NCBI GenBank assembly: GCA_001724265.1
Contig: MEDY01000049.1
Coordinates: 1 to 64,000 of the forward strand
Length of the DNA: 64,000 nucleotides
Direction of reading: 5' to 3'
Origin: Rhizaria sp. SCN 62-66
Lineage: Eukaryota > Rhizaria, unplaced
The position numbers were made by a program, and so were the translations under genes. A model generated the notes under the pieces. It was given only the letters and a program-made list of their open reading frames with translations. It was not told where the DNA came from and made no database searches. The first letter of the stretch is position 1; each line of letters opens with the position of its first letter. Of the stretch, positions 25,146 to 34,500 are shown piece by piece.

Positions 25146-25778
25146 TGCCACAATCGCCGCTGTCAGGGCGAGTGCCTTGGCTGCCAGCGCCGAGTCGGGG
25201 GTGACGGCGATCGGGCTGGTGCCCACAATCTCGCGCGAGTGGGTCACTGGCGTCACCTTGGGGCTCGAGCCAGTGTCCGTGGTGTTCGCAGCCGCAGTGG
25301 CAGTCGCAGTGGTGGCGGCGGGGGCGGTGATGACAGCAAGCTCAATCTCTTCGCCGCCGTCTTTGGCCGCGATTGAAGCCGCCGCGGCTGTGATGTCCGC
25401 GCTTGCCTTGTTGCTCTTGACATCCGGCTTCCCCGTGTCCTCGTCCGCCGGCTTGGCGTCGAACTCAGCGGCCGGGGCAGGGGCAGCGTCAGCGCTTGAG
25501 GCAGAGGCAGGACCTGGGACTGGGTCGTCGTCGGACACCAAGGCAACGTCAGTGACAGTTGCCTTATCACCCGCGCCTTTGTTGGTACTCTCCTTGCCGT
25601 CGAACCCCTTGTTGTCTGCCTTTTTGTCTGTATCGGCGCTCTCTGCAGAGGCGGGGGCAGCGGCGGTTGCGTCGCCGCTCGTGCCCCCAGCAGAGGCGCT
25701 GTTTGCGGTGTTGCTGGCGGCTGCAGCGGGGCCCGCCGGAGGGCCCGTATCCGCCGGCTTGGTGCACGCAGCACCCAT
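912..25778 (-). CDS. Giant GAF-GAF-phosphodiesterase-like protein (8,288 aa), probably catalytically inactive
   Basis: This is one uninterrupted 24.9-kb ORF. The first ATG follows an in-frame TAA 27 bases upstream, and the stop is TAA. The N-terminus MGAACTKP fits N-myristoylation on Gly2 with a palmitoylatable Cys5. Most of the protein is low complexity: Ala, Ser, Asn, Gln, Thr, Gly and His runs. Folded islands are a GAF-like domain (about residues 3410-3610), a clearer GAF domain (about 5430-5680) and a class I cyclic-nucleotide phosphodiesterase fold (about 6195-6835). The fold shows FHSWPRAV at H6323, QDIDHTGLSNAF at Q6363, ILATD, and a C-terminal IDQAAAPVLRAVVRLFP helix. In the family the motifs are HNxxHA and HDxDHxGxxN. 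Here the second His of the first motif is Arg6327, the His of the second is Gln6363, and the Asp of the CADISN motif appears to be Ser. Architecture resembles PDE2/5/6/10/11 (about 900 aa) inflated roughly nine-fold. Loss of hydrolysis is inferred. Confidence 0.85.
5270..7195 (-). other. Degenerate class I cyclic-nucleotide phosphodiesterase domain
   Basis: This covers residues about 6195-6836. Family landmarks in order are: the N-terminal helices (LRQWLIDNNTDLWSLLLAV; DIVVFMLHDLGLAARFNL); the motif FHSWPRA, equivalent to YHNxxHA; the long helix VSLSYALLVTTGLAAAL; SQDIDHTGLSNAFE, equivalent to CHDxDHxGxxNxF; LSQLYNGNSPMENL, equivalent to ALLYxxxSVLExH; ILATD; REAGLSRAMGL, equivalent to ERELGLPxSPM; and the closing helix. 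Of the four metal ligands only Asp6364 clearly remains. The candidate general acid His6323 is present. Gln-Ala-Ser-rich insertions lie at about 5830-6450. Confidence 0.8.
8066..8130 (-). repeat. Poly-alanine tract in the giant PDE-like protein
   Basis: An impure GCN repeat encodes more than 20 alanines interrupted by Val. It is representative of dozens of Ala tracts in this ORF. Codons are mixed (GCA, GCC, GCG, GCT), so the tract is maintained at protein level and is not just a fresh microsatellite. Confidence 0.85.
8730..9510 (-). other. GAF domain (second, better preserved) in the giant PDE-like protein
   Basis: This covers residues about 5425-5680 of the giant protein. It is a dense stretch without homopolymer runs. 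It has an N-terminal helix (MVDQTEKIAVAGQFAAEAL), a helix ending IFALARQACYCESLSLHLID that looks like the GAF beta-strand entry, and the strands EVVQVASSDKQ, HAALIVPVKDAQGRVFAVF and SAENRFARPLF. It ends in the helix FTAREADLLAAIGQQLGATLP. The order and the phrase IVPVKDAQGRVFAV are typical of GAF domains of cyclic-nucleotide phosphodiesterases. I see no NKXnFX3DE motif of the kind associated with cyclic-nucleotide binding, so ligand binding is open. Confidence 0.75.
11699..11737 (-). repeat. Poly-glutamine tract
   Basis: CAA/CAG codons on the minus strand encode 12 consecutive Gln, flanked by Pro and Gln. CAA and CAG alternate irregularly. Confidence 0.85.
14930..15560 (-). other. Probable first GAF-like domain in the giant PDE-like protein
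   Basis: This covers residues about 3405-3615. The segment VALAAALLGGAARAVVYVVD matches the helix and first strands of a GAF domain. Later SSLLIPVTVEPSAGVV matches the late IPV strand. Between them sit Ala-rich and Asp-rich insertions, so the domain is split by low complexity. It is recognisable mainly because a second GAF and a PDE fold follow in the expected order. It could also be an unrelated alpha/beta segment. Confidence 0.5.
21455..21496 (-). repeat. Poly-serine tract, nearly pure trinucleotide repeat
   Basis: AGC codons on the minus strand encode about 12 serines. The plus strand is an almost pure CTG repeat, making it one of the most microsatellite-like tracts here and likely to vary in length between strains. 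Confidence 0.85.
22855..22900 (-). repeat. Poly-glutamine tract
   Basis: This is a CAG/CAA run encoding about 13 Gln with one Leu, just C-terminal to an ordered Ala/Leu-rich island (residues about 780-945). Confidence 0.8.
25108..25143 (-). repeat. Poly-threonine tract, pure trinucleotide repeat
   Basis: Consecutive ACG codons (GTC repeats on the plus strand) encode a run of Thr near the N-terminus of the giant protein. Confidence 0.85.
25761..25778 (-). other. Putative dual-acylation N-terminus (MGAACT)
   Basis: The first codons read Met-Gly-Ala-Ala-Cys-Thr. Gly2 with a small residue at position 6 is the classical N-myristoyltransferase pattern, and Cys5 is a suitable palmitoylation site. 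Membrane anchoring of a phosphodiesterase-like protein this way has precedent in some PDE2 isoforms. This is a motif-level prediction only. Confidence 0.5.
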
Positions 25779-26502
25779 CAGCTGATAACGCGGGGTTCGC
25801 TGTTACGGCTGCGGGGTGCACGGGTGCGAGGCGCGGAGGCGGAAGCCGGAAGTCGAGGTGGTGTGCCCTTAAGGGCGAGAGCCGGAGCTTTAAGACCAGC
25901 TAGCAAAAGGAACTGATTGAAAACAAATCTGCAACACCAACGTTAAAAAGGTTGCTACTTTGTTCTAGCGCAAAACACAACTAGTTTGTGTTAAGCGTGT
26001 GTTTCTGTGAGAGAAAACGGTAAAGAAGAATGACGCACACACGTGGGTTCGGCGGACTTAATGAGCAAACTTTTCAGGATTACAGAGCAATATATATTGT
26101 TCCGCAAGAGACTTTTAAATCGAAAAAGGAGCAGCCAAATGGTTCTCTCATTGGACAATCAATTAGATAGCTATTTCCATGAACGCATGGACATAAATTT
26201 GATGCGTCGTTACTGTTCAGCTGCTCTGCTGGAGTGCGACTCCGCTTGGGCCATGCATCCAGCGACGTGACCGTGCAGACACAGTCAACCCTTGCGATGC
26301 CAAATTGGTGCAGAGACTTGAAAGTGAAACAATCTTGTTTTATTTGAGCATACATACGCATGCCAACTCTTTAACTAATAACTATTTAAAACAGCACACG
26401 CACCACAGCACATTTCCAGCTCAAATGACCGTTCTACGCCGCCAACCTCACTGCCCCTCCAGATTCTGTGTGTATGATTTTTAGCTCACATCAGCAGCGT
26501 GC
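25779..26502. other. Spacer: upstream of the giant PDE-like gene, downstream of the methyltransferase
   Basis: The segment is GC-rich next to the 25778 start and becomes AT-rich from about 25910. It should carry the promoter of the giant gene and the 3' untranslated region of the methyltransferase. Two opposing small ORFs (26043-26270 plus, 26080-26361 minus) overlap each other and show no domain. I see nothing else I can support. Confidence 0.55.
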
Positions 26503-28180
26503 TCACAGCTTGGTCGCAATCAGGAGACCATCGCCAACGGGCAGCAAACAGTGCTGCACGCGCGCGTCCTTGGCGATGAACACGTTGAGCTGGTGGAGGA
26601 TCTTGGCGCTGGTCTTGAGCTCGGCCTCGCTGCCGGACTCCGCAGGAGCCGCGGCCGCCGCAGCCGCGGCTGTCGCAGCAGCGGCATCGGTCTGAGCGGC
26701 AGCACCAGCGACGTCGTGGCCCGCCGCGGAGTGCTTCCACTCGCGGATGACGTGTCCGCGGCGCAGCACGTTGTCGAGCGCGACGACGCCGCCCTTGCGC
26801 AGCAGCGTCAGCGCGAGCTCGTAGTACACGGGATACGCGGCCTTGTCGGCGTCGATGAACACGGCGTCGAAACTGCCCACGCAGTCCGTGGCAGCCAGCA
26901 GCTGCATCGTCTCGATCGCGCTGCCGGAGAGGCACCACAGAGGAAGTGCCGGGGACGGCGCGCCGGCCTTGGCCCAGTAGGGCAGGCCGATCGACTTGAA
27001 CGGCGCAGTGTCAACCTCCAGAGTCGCAATACAGGCTGTAGAAACAAACAAATCATAAAGCAACAAAAACCAAGCACATGTGAACTGACACACTCCAATA
27101 TATCTAAACGTGCTTTGGCTTTTAAGTTATCTCCGTCGTAAAATATGAATTGTTTGAATTAAAATGATATGAAATTGAGATTAGAGATAGACCACTGACG
27201 CATCGCTAGAGAGGGCTATATCTTGCGCCTGATTGACGTACGGCCGCGGGTGGGGAGCAGCGAAGGGTCTGTGAGAATGGGGTGCTTCATGGGGCCTGTG
27301 AACTCGCTCTTGCCATTCACGACCCCGGTGCCAACGACCTCCTCGCTGAGGCCGCCGGGCGACGCCGCGGGGGCCGGGTCCGCGCTCCCGGCCGCCGCCG
27401 CGGGCGACAGCGGGCGCCCGGGACGCAGGTTCGCGTTGGCGGCCGCCGTGCACGCGAATGCAAGCGCGGTGGAGCCGGTGAAAGTGCCGATCTCGAGGAT
27501 GCGGGTCGCCTTCTGTATGCAACAAGCGAAAGATACCAAATTATGAGAGAGAAAAAAAAAAAACACGTTTTTTAAAGATCAGACACATGATTTTAATAGT
27601 GATATTCGACTTTTATCTCTTAATAACGATAGACATCGCCATTGTGGTTGATGAAGAAAGCGAAGCAAATAGAAGATATTTCCGAGAGTTTGCGGATAAC
27701 AAGCATCGGAACGGACCATCTGACGCAGCTGCCAAGTCAAAAACTGGATAGAAGCACGGTCAAGCTGCAAACGCGCCTTGTGACCTATATATGAGAAGAA
27801 TCAACATTGTTATAGTGAGATATGCTGTGTACAAGTGAGGTGTAAACTAAAGCACGTGCGGGGATGCACTGTTCGTGGTCACATCAACCAGGAAAGCAGT
27901 GCAGAGATTAATGACGTAAAACAGGTGGCATCGTGGCATTAATGTGAAACGGACCAGTGGTGTCGACAGTGGCCTGGCGAAGCTCCTCAACAATGGCGGG
28001 GGCGCGGGGGCCGACGACAGCGAGGTACGAGTCAACATCCTCGAGAGATGAAGTGAGACCCTTGGTCTGACCGCCAAGAATGGCAGAGGAAGACAGACGA
28101 GCGGCAGAACGGGGGCCCGCAACGGAGCGAAGCGTGCGCGGAAGCAGGCGCGACGACAGGCGAGAAGCTGAACCGAGCAT
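26503..28180 (-). CDS. Class I SAM-dependent O-methyltransferase (caffeoyl-CoA/catechol type), likely mitochondrial
   Basis: I model four exons on the minus strand: 27916-28180, 27717-27784, 27242-27512 and 26503-27035, with introns of 131, 204 and 206 bases that all obey GT-AG and keep frame (378 aa, stop TGA). The spliced protein reads FLTWQLRQM then KATRILEIGTFTGSTALAF, which is SAM motif I of the family. It continues with IATLEVD, then GSFDAVFIDADKAAYPVYYELAL (the metal and substrate motif FIDADK), GGVVALDNVLRRG, and ends LLPVGDGLLIATKL. These are hallmarks of the methyltransferase_3 family, which methylates catechol-like hydroxyls with a divalent cation. The first 40 residues are rich in Arg and Ser with no acid before residue 46, as in mitochondrial presequences. 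Ala/Pro-rich insertions explain the length above the usual 220-250 aa. The substrate is unknown. Confidence 0.88.
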
Positions 28181-28576
28181 GGGTCAAGCTGGTGGTTAAG
28201 GTTGAGACGGTGGCAGGGAGTGGAAAGCGGCATGCAAGGCGAATCGTGAGAGGTGTGATCTGAGTGGCCTGTAAAATAAATGGTATGAATTAATATATCA
28301 CAGGCGTTGGTATAATATATGCATGCAAGAACAAGCTTAGCGATCAGAAACATTCCCAATATCTTATCCTATTGAAGCCTTCTTTCCGGTGTTTGGACGG
28401 TCGGGCCGAAGGCTCGGCCAACGGTATGGCTGACCGTGAGCAAGATGAACGAACAGCCAATCTTCAGCAGCCTCTAGCGCTCCCAATCTTTCGTCAATCT
28501 CATTGTTCTCAAATTATACTTGTTAAAGCAATTTAAATTATTGTCTTGTTCTTTAATACTTCCTACTGTTTTACTT
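28181..28576. promoter_or_regulatory. Divergent intergenic region between the methyltransferase and the IQ-motif giant
   Basis: The two genes start back to back here, so this 396-base AT-rich segment should contain both promoters. It includes a compact GC-rich inverted structure at 28397-28437, described separately. I cannot identify a TATA box or initiator with confidence. Confidence 0.5.
28397..28437. other. Nested inverted repeat in the divergent promoter
   Basis: ACGGTC at 28397-28402 pairs with GACCGT at 28432-28437. Inside, GGCCGA at 28404-28409 pairs with TCGGCC at 28414-28419 around a four-base loop. It is a GC-rich island in an AT-rich promoter. It could be a protein-binding palindrome, a cruciform, or a structured RNA element. 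Confidence 0.45.
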
Positions 28577-31500
28577 ATGGCCTTCAATTCTAGTAGCAAA
28601 GTCAGCCCGCTCGTTACTTCTCTCCCACGCCGCTCTCAACTTTCTCGCGCGCCCCCGTACCTCTGCGGCCGCACTCTGCCGCCCCAGCCCGGCATGTCGT
28701 TCCACTCGCCCGACATCTTACGTGCGTCGGGCGCTCTGCTTCCCGACCTTGGTCCTCTGCCTCCCGCAGCCGCAGCCCCCCACCAAGCCCCTTTACTCAC
28801 TGCGACTGATAGCAGCTCCAGCAGTGGCGCCCGCAACAGCAGCAGCAGCGCGTTCGCGACTGACCCGCTGCTCGAGCCCCTGGACTACCCGGCCAACCGT
28901 GTTTCTGGTCGCGCCGGCGCTGGCGACGACGGCAACGTGGACTGGCGACCCCGCACAGCGTCACGTCCCCTTTCCCCTACAGACAGTAACGACAGCGCAC
29001 GCTGCGGTCGTGGCGCCACAGGCTCCAGTCTACTGTCCTCGCGCCGCATGGAGCCCCAGAACGGGAGCCACGCTGCCCATGACGCCACCGGCTCCACTGA
29101 GGACTCAGGTGCAGTGTCGCCGACGCAGACCGCCAGCAGCAGCAGTGAGAAAGCGTAGCCCACGTTCACACGCATCATCATCAAGGCTTCGGACCAGCCC
29201 GAATCGGCCGCTAACTCGACGAACAGTAGCAACAACAGCTTCAGCAGCGGCTCTTTGACGAACTTGAATAGCGCAATGGCTAGCTCCGCGGGCGCGCACG
29301 GCGGCGGGCTCTACGGTCTCGGCTACGGCCCCTCGCCCTTCGCCGCGCCCGCGCCGGGCTGCATCGCGACGACGCCGGCTGCGGCAGCCGCCGCGCTCGT
29401 CGCAGCCGTGGCCGCTGCGTCTGGCTCCGGCTCTGCTGTCTTGGCAGGTCACTCCGCGTCATCGTCAGCCTCGTCGTCGTCGTCTTCATCGTTGACTACG
29501 CTGCCCGTCAAAGTGCCCACGCACCTGCTGCCCCCGTCGGTGCCTGTGTTTGCGCTCGCGGCCGACCCCGCCGCGGCAGCACTGCTGGGCAGTATCGACG
29601 GCTTTGCGCAGTCCAATAACCCATTTTTGAACCCTTCAGCGCGTTTGATCGCCGCGCCCAGTGTCGCCAACGACGACGCTGTGACCGTTGCTGTGGCCAC
29701 GGCGGCGGCGGCGGCTGCAAAGGCTGCAGCAGCGGCCGAGGCGGCTGCCGCGCTCAGTGACCCTATTGACACGAAATTTGGAGTCAGCCGGATAAATACG
29801 AACAGCGGCGTGAAGCGCACGACTACTGGCCGTGGCACCATGATCAACAACAACAACACCAGTGCGAACAACGCCAATCCGAGGTCGAGCGCGAGTGTGA
29901 CGGCCAGAGCTGCGCTAGTGGGCCCCTCGCCCACTGGCAGTGGCCATGAGCGTAACCAGTTATCATTACTCGAGGACAGCGACGACATCGCCGCAGTGCG
30001 CGGCTACCCGGCCCCCGCGCCGCCGCTGCAGGCCTCCTTCAGCGACTTTTACCCCACGCCCGCGACTGCGTTCTCACTCGCCGTCTCCACAGACCCTACG
30101 AACAGCGCGAACGGCAGTAGCAACAACAGTGGCTCAACCCCCGGCGCCGCCGCTGCAGAGGCTGCCCCAGCAGCGATCCCCGTGCTTCCGCTGCCCGGCT
30201 CCGACTCGGCCTCGACTCCCGAGGGCGCTGCCGCCGCGGCCGCCGCCGCGCTGCCGACCTTCGCGGCCGCGGCGGCCCGCCTCGCGCGCACGGCGCTGGA
30301 GGACCCGGCCGCGGACGCCGCGTTTAGCCACTGCGTGTCGCACAACAGGCTTGTGCACCAGCGCGCGATGCCGCCAGACGTGTTGGTACGACTGGCGACC
30401 ATCGGGGCCGAGCTCAAGGCCACGGACCCGCCGCCGCGCGCATTGTGGGGTGCACTCTACGGAGACGCCGCCGCGGCCACCGCAGCCAAGGTCGCCGCCG
30501 AGGCCGCGCGCGCGAATAACAGCCAGAACGCTGCGAACCCGCCCCTGCCGCCGCCGTCGCCACTGCTTCCGGCCGGTAGAGGCACCAGTAACAGTGCCGG
30601 ATCACAGTCGCCGTCGTCGCGTCCCCAAACGCAGCAGTCCGCTCGCGGTGACGCGTCTGGCGCCAACAGCAGCGTCACGGGCGCACCGTCAACTATCGAG
30701 CAGCGCACGGCGACGTCGGTGCTTTTCTTCGGGCAGCCGCGGCGCCCGCCGTCGCCGGAGCGTGACTACTCCCTCGGCCACAACAACGCCCCGGTCAAGA
30801 AGCGGCTCGCGCCCTCGCAGGCGCGGCTGCTCGGGTTGCCGCTCGAGATGTGCAAGGGCGCGGCTCCTTTGGCGCCTGCGAGCGCACTCTCGAAGGGCGA
30901 GGGCGGCGGCAAGGCTGGCAAGAAGGGCCGCCGCGGCCGCCGTAACCGCAGCCAGGACATGGACAGCGCCAACGTGGGCAGCGCTAACGGCAGCGGGGAC
31001 GGAGGGATGACCGCGACTGCGAGCGCCGCTGCCGCCGCCGCGGCCGCGGTCGCCGCGCCGATTGACGAGGAGGCGCTGCAGTCGCAGCTCAGCCAGGCCG
31101 TGTTCCCCGAGTACTCGGATGTAGTGTGGACAGAAAAAATCGAGCCCAGCCAGGTCGCCGCCAAGAACGCGTCCCAAGCTGCCGCTGCCGACAGCGTCGG
31201 CTCGCAATCTCCGTCCAAGAGGCGCAGCTCCCTTGTCTTCACGACGCCGAGTGCAGCGCAGGGCACCGCAGCAAACGCCGCGAGCTGCACTAGAGGCGCG
31301 CGCGGCTCCATCAACGGCGGCACCATCCTCACGGCCGCGGCCGCCGTGGCCGCCGCCTCCGCCGCGGCCGCCGCAGCAGCCGCGGCCGTCTCGGGCACGT
31401 CTGCCGCGGTGGCCGCGAGCGCTGGCGTCGGCAGCCGCGACGCGCTGGACGCCTTCGCGGCGCTCGAGGGCGACGACGCCGGCGACAGCGGCGGCGCGGT

Positions 31501-34500
31501 CGGCGGCGGCGGTACGGTGCTGGCTGGCACGGCGGCGCGCGTGCTGGCGGGGCTCGGGCCCGGCGCGGCGGCCGCGCGGCGGCGGCGCACGCCGCTGCTG
31601 TGCGCGCTCCCCGGCGACAAGGACTACACGCGCTCGCGTAACGGGCGGCGCGCGCCGCACTCCGCGCAGGGCCAGGGCCAGGGGCTGGGGCTGGGCGGGG
31701 TGGGCGGTCGTCGGGGCAGCGCGGGCCCACCGGGGAGTGCTCCGAGCAACACGGCGAGTACTCCTAATCAGGCCAGTTGCGACGTCACAAGCGCGGGCTC
31801 AGTGCAATTGCAACTACCCGCTGACGGTGGTGACGGCGATGACATCAACTGTACCGACGAAGACGAGGACGAGGACGAAGACTCCGAGGAAGACGATTTC
31901 GAACACAGTGACAGCGAGACCAGTCTGAGCCGTGCCACCAGCGCCACCAGTAGCACGAGCAACAGCACCGCCGGCAGTCTGAGCGCCACGCCGACGCACG
32001 CTGCACAGAGCCAGAACCGCGCTAGCGGCGCTCGTCCTGCCGGCGCCAGTGGAAGCGGGTACCACAGCGGCATTCACCCCGCTCTCGCCGCCGCTGCTGC
32101 CGCGTCCTCAGCCGCCCGCCAGCGCGGCAGCGGCGACCACAAGGGCAAGATCAGCGCCGCCTTTGCCGCCACAGCCTCCACCGGCACTCCGCGGTCGCGG
32201 CCCGTATCCCGCGGCGGCAACGACCCCGCCGTCGCGGGCGGCGCGCCGTCCCCGCGCAGGCCTGTCTCGGCGAGCCGCGGCCGGCGCCAGCTGTCGATGG
32301 CCCTTGCAGCCGCAGCAGAGGCCGCGACGGCCGCGCTGGACCCCAACGCCCCCGCGCCCGCGGCCGGGCTCTCCGCGACCGGGCTCCATGCCACGGCGCT
32401 GACGACGAGCGCATCGGGCACCGCCAGCGGCGGCAACAGCAGCCCCGCACCCATGCGCAAGTCGCTCTCAGTCTCGGCTGCCGCGGCCGCCGCCTCTGCG
32501 GGCGCGGGCGCGGGCGTCAGCGTGCCACAGGGCTCCGTCGTGTGCGTCACTGCGCTGCCCACGGCGCGCGGCTCCGTACTCGTGGTCTCCGACGCGGCGC
32601 AGCGGAAGCAGCAGCAGCGCGGCAGCGACAAGAAGCGTCCCAACGCGAATAGAAGCAGCGGTCGTCTTAACGCGGATAACAACAGCGGCAACGTGAGCGC
32701 AACCGAAGACGACGGCAGCTAGCCTGTGTCCGCGACTGTGCGCGCCGCACAGCGCAATCTCTCGACGTTTTTGGACGATCCGACCGGCAAAGACATCATC
32801 GCAGCCTATGCTTCGCGCCAGCCGACTGTGATCTTCACCACAGCCGCCCCTGACGCCGCCGCGGTCGCCGCCGCCCTGGCCACCAACGAGGGCGCTGGCT
32901 CTGGCGGCGGCAAGGGCGACGACGATGACGACGACTATGACGACGACGGCAGTGCCGATGTTACGCACAAGCTCAACGGCGCGATTGGCGGGCCCGCGAC
33001 CGACCACGAGGACGGCGACACGTTCGACGTCAACATCTCGCCCCCGCGTCCGACATCGCGGCTTGCCAGCCACGGGTCCAAGGCCAGCTCAAGCGGCGGG
33101 ATCAGCAGGCGGCCGTCGCACAACATCGGCTCCACTGCCAACGCGCTCGCCGCGCCCAACACTGTCCCCACGGCGGCGTCCGCGGCCGCCGCGATCGCCG
33201 CCGCGTCGGCCGCCACGGGCACCGACACCGGGCTGCGCAACACAGTCATCCCGGGCGGCGTGTTCGCGGCGTCCGCTGCGACGGGCAGCACGGGCGTCAG
33301 CTTCTCGTCAATCTCGTCGCTCGCGTCCGGGAACGTCGGCTCCAGCATCAGCAACCAGGCCCCGCGGCTGCAGCGCAACCAGGCCTCGGCGCAGAAACTC
33401 ACGCTCTCGCAGCGCCGGCGCCAGCGCACCGCTCCCAGCCACGCCGACGGCAGCGGCAGCGGCGCCGAGGGCGCCGACGGCAGCATTTCGACGGTGAACA
33501 AGAAAGAGTCGCTCGTGATCGAAGACGTCAGTGACATCGATCTCGGCATCGTCGGTTCTGCAGAGTGGCGTGTTCGCGCGCCGCACGTTTCGGCCGATAC
33601 CGCCGCCGCTACGGGCGCTGCCACCTCGGCCGCAGCCGCCTCAGCCGCTGCGGCTGCCGCCGCCGTCGCCGAGTCCGCCACGACTGCAGCTGATGCCGCC
33701 GCGGCCTCCGCGGCCGCCGTGCGTCTGGCGCGCGCGGCGCGGCTCGCCGCGGTGGGCTTCAGCACCAACGCGCCGGGCCCCGGCGGCATCGGCACGCGCC
33801 AGGAGCGGCTGCGCATCACCACGAACCGGCTCTCAGCGCGCGTCGGCGAGCTCATGGCGCTGCGGCCTGGCGGCGTCACGCGCGGCGACGTGCAGCGCCT
33901 GCGCCGCGTGCTGCGCCCGCTCTACGCGCAGGAGGGCGCCGCGGCGGCCGTGGCGGCCGAGGAGGCTGCCGCTGCAACGGGTCGTGGCGGCGGCGGCGGC
34001 GGCGGCGGGATGCGGCGCGCGCGTACCGGCAGGCACGGCAGCGCCGGTGGCAGCTTGTTCAACGACGATGATAGTAACTCAGCTGCTGCGGCCGCTGCTG
34101 CGGCCGCCGCTGCTGCTGCGTCGTCGTCGTCCACGTCTTCGGCCGCCGCGGCTGCTGCTTCCGCCCCGCTGCGTCTGCTGCCGATCGAGGGCCGCAGCTC
34201 TTCCCTCGCAGATGTGACCACGCACCTGCGCGGCGGCCTAACTTCCACTTTCTCCTCCATGGGCGGCACCGGTTCGTCGTCGGGCCAGTCCTTCGGTGAG
34301 CCTCCCGTGCAGACGGCGGCGTCCGCGGCCTCCGCGACCTTCGGCCACCACTGGCCCGGCGCCCCGGGCGCGCGCGGCACGGGCTCCGTGTCACTGCTTG
34401 CTCCGGCGACGGGGCCGTACATGGGGCCCGGGCGCTACGACGTCGCCGGCCACTCGCTCGCCGCAGGCGCGGGCACCGGCGCGCGCGGCGGCGTGAGCTT

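Noticed and set aside
1140-25903. Many long plus-strand ORFs antisense to the giant minus-strand gene, up to 534 codons
   Set aside because: They are shadows created by GC-rich trinucleotide runs. They lack domains, and their composition is the frame-shifted image of the sense homopolymers.
26043-26361. Two overlapping small ORFs in the spacer at 26 kb
   Set aside because: They oppose each other, are AT-rich and lack any domain or splice-site support.
30689-31660. Antisense ORF of 323 codons opposite the IQ-motif giant
   Set aside because: It is Arg/Ala-rich frame-shadow composition with no recognisable motif.
32693-32722. Possible 30-base GT-AG intron removing the second TAG of the IQ gene
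   Set aside because: It is GC-rich and exon-like, and far shorter than the 126-270-base introns in this window. It also would not explain the TAGs in the kinase and IFT43. Kept as an alternative to test.
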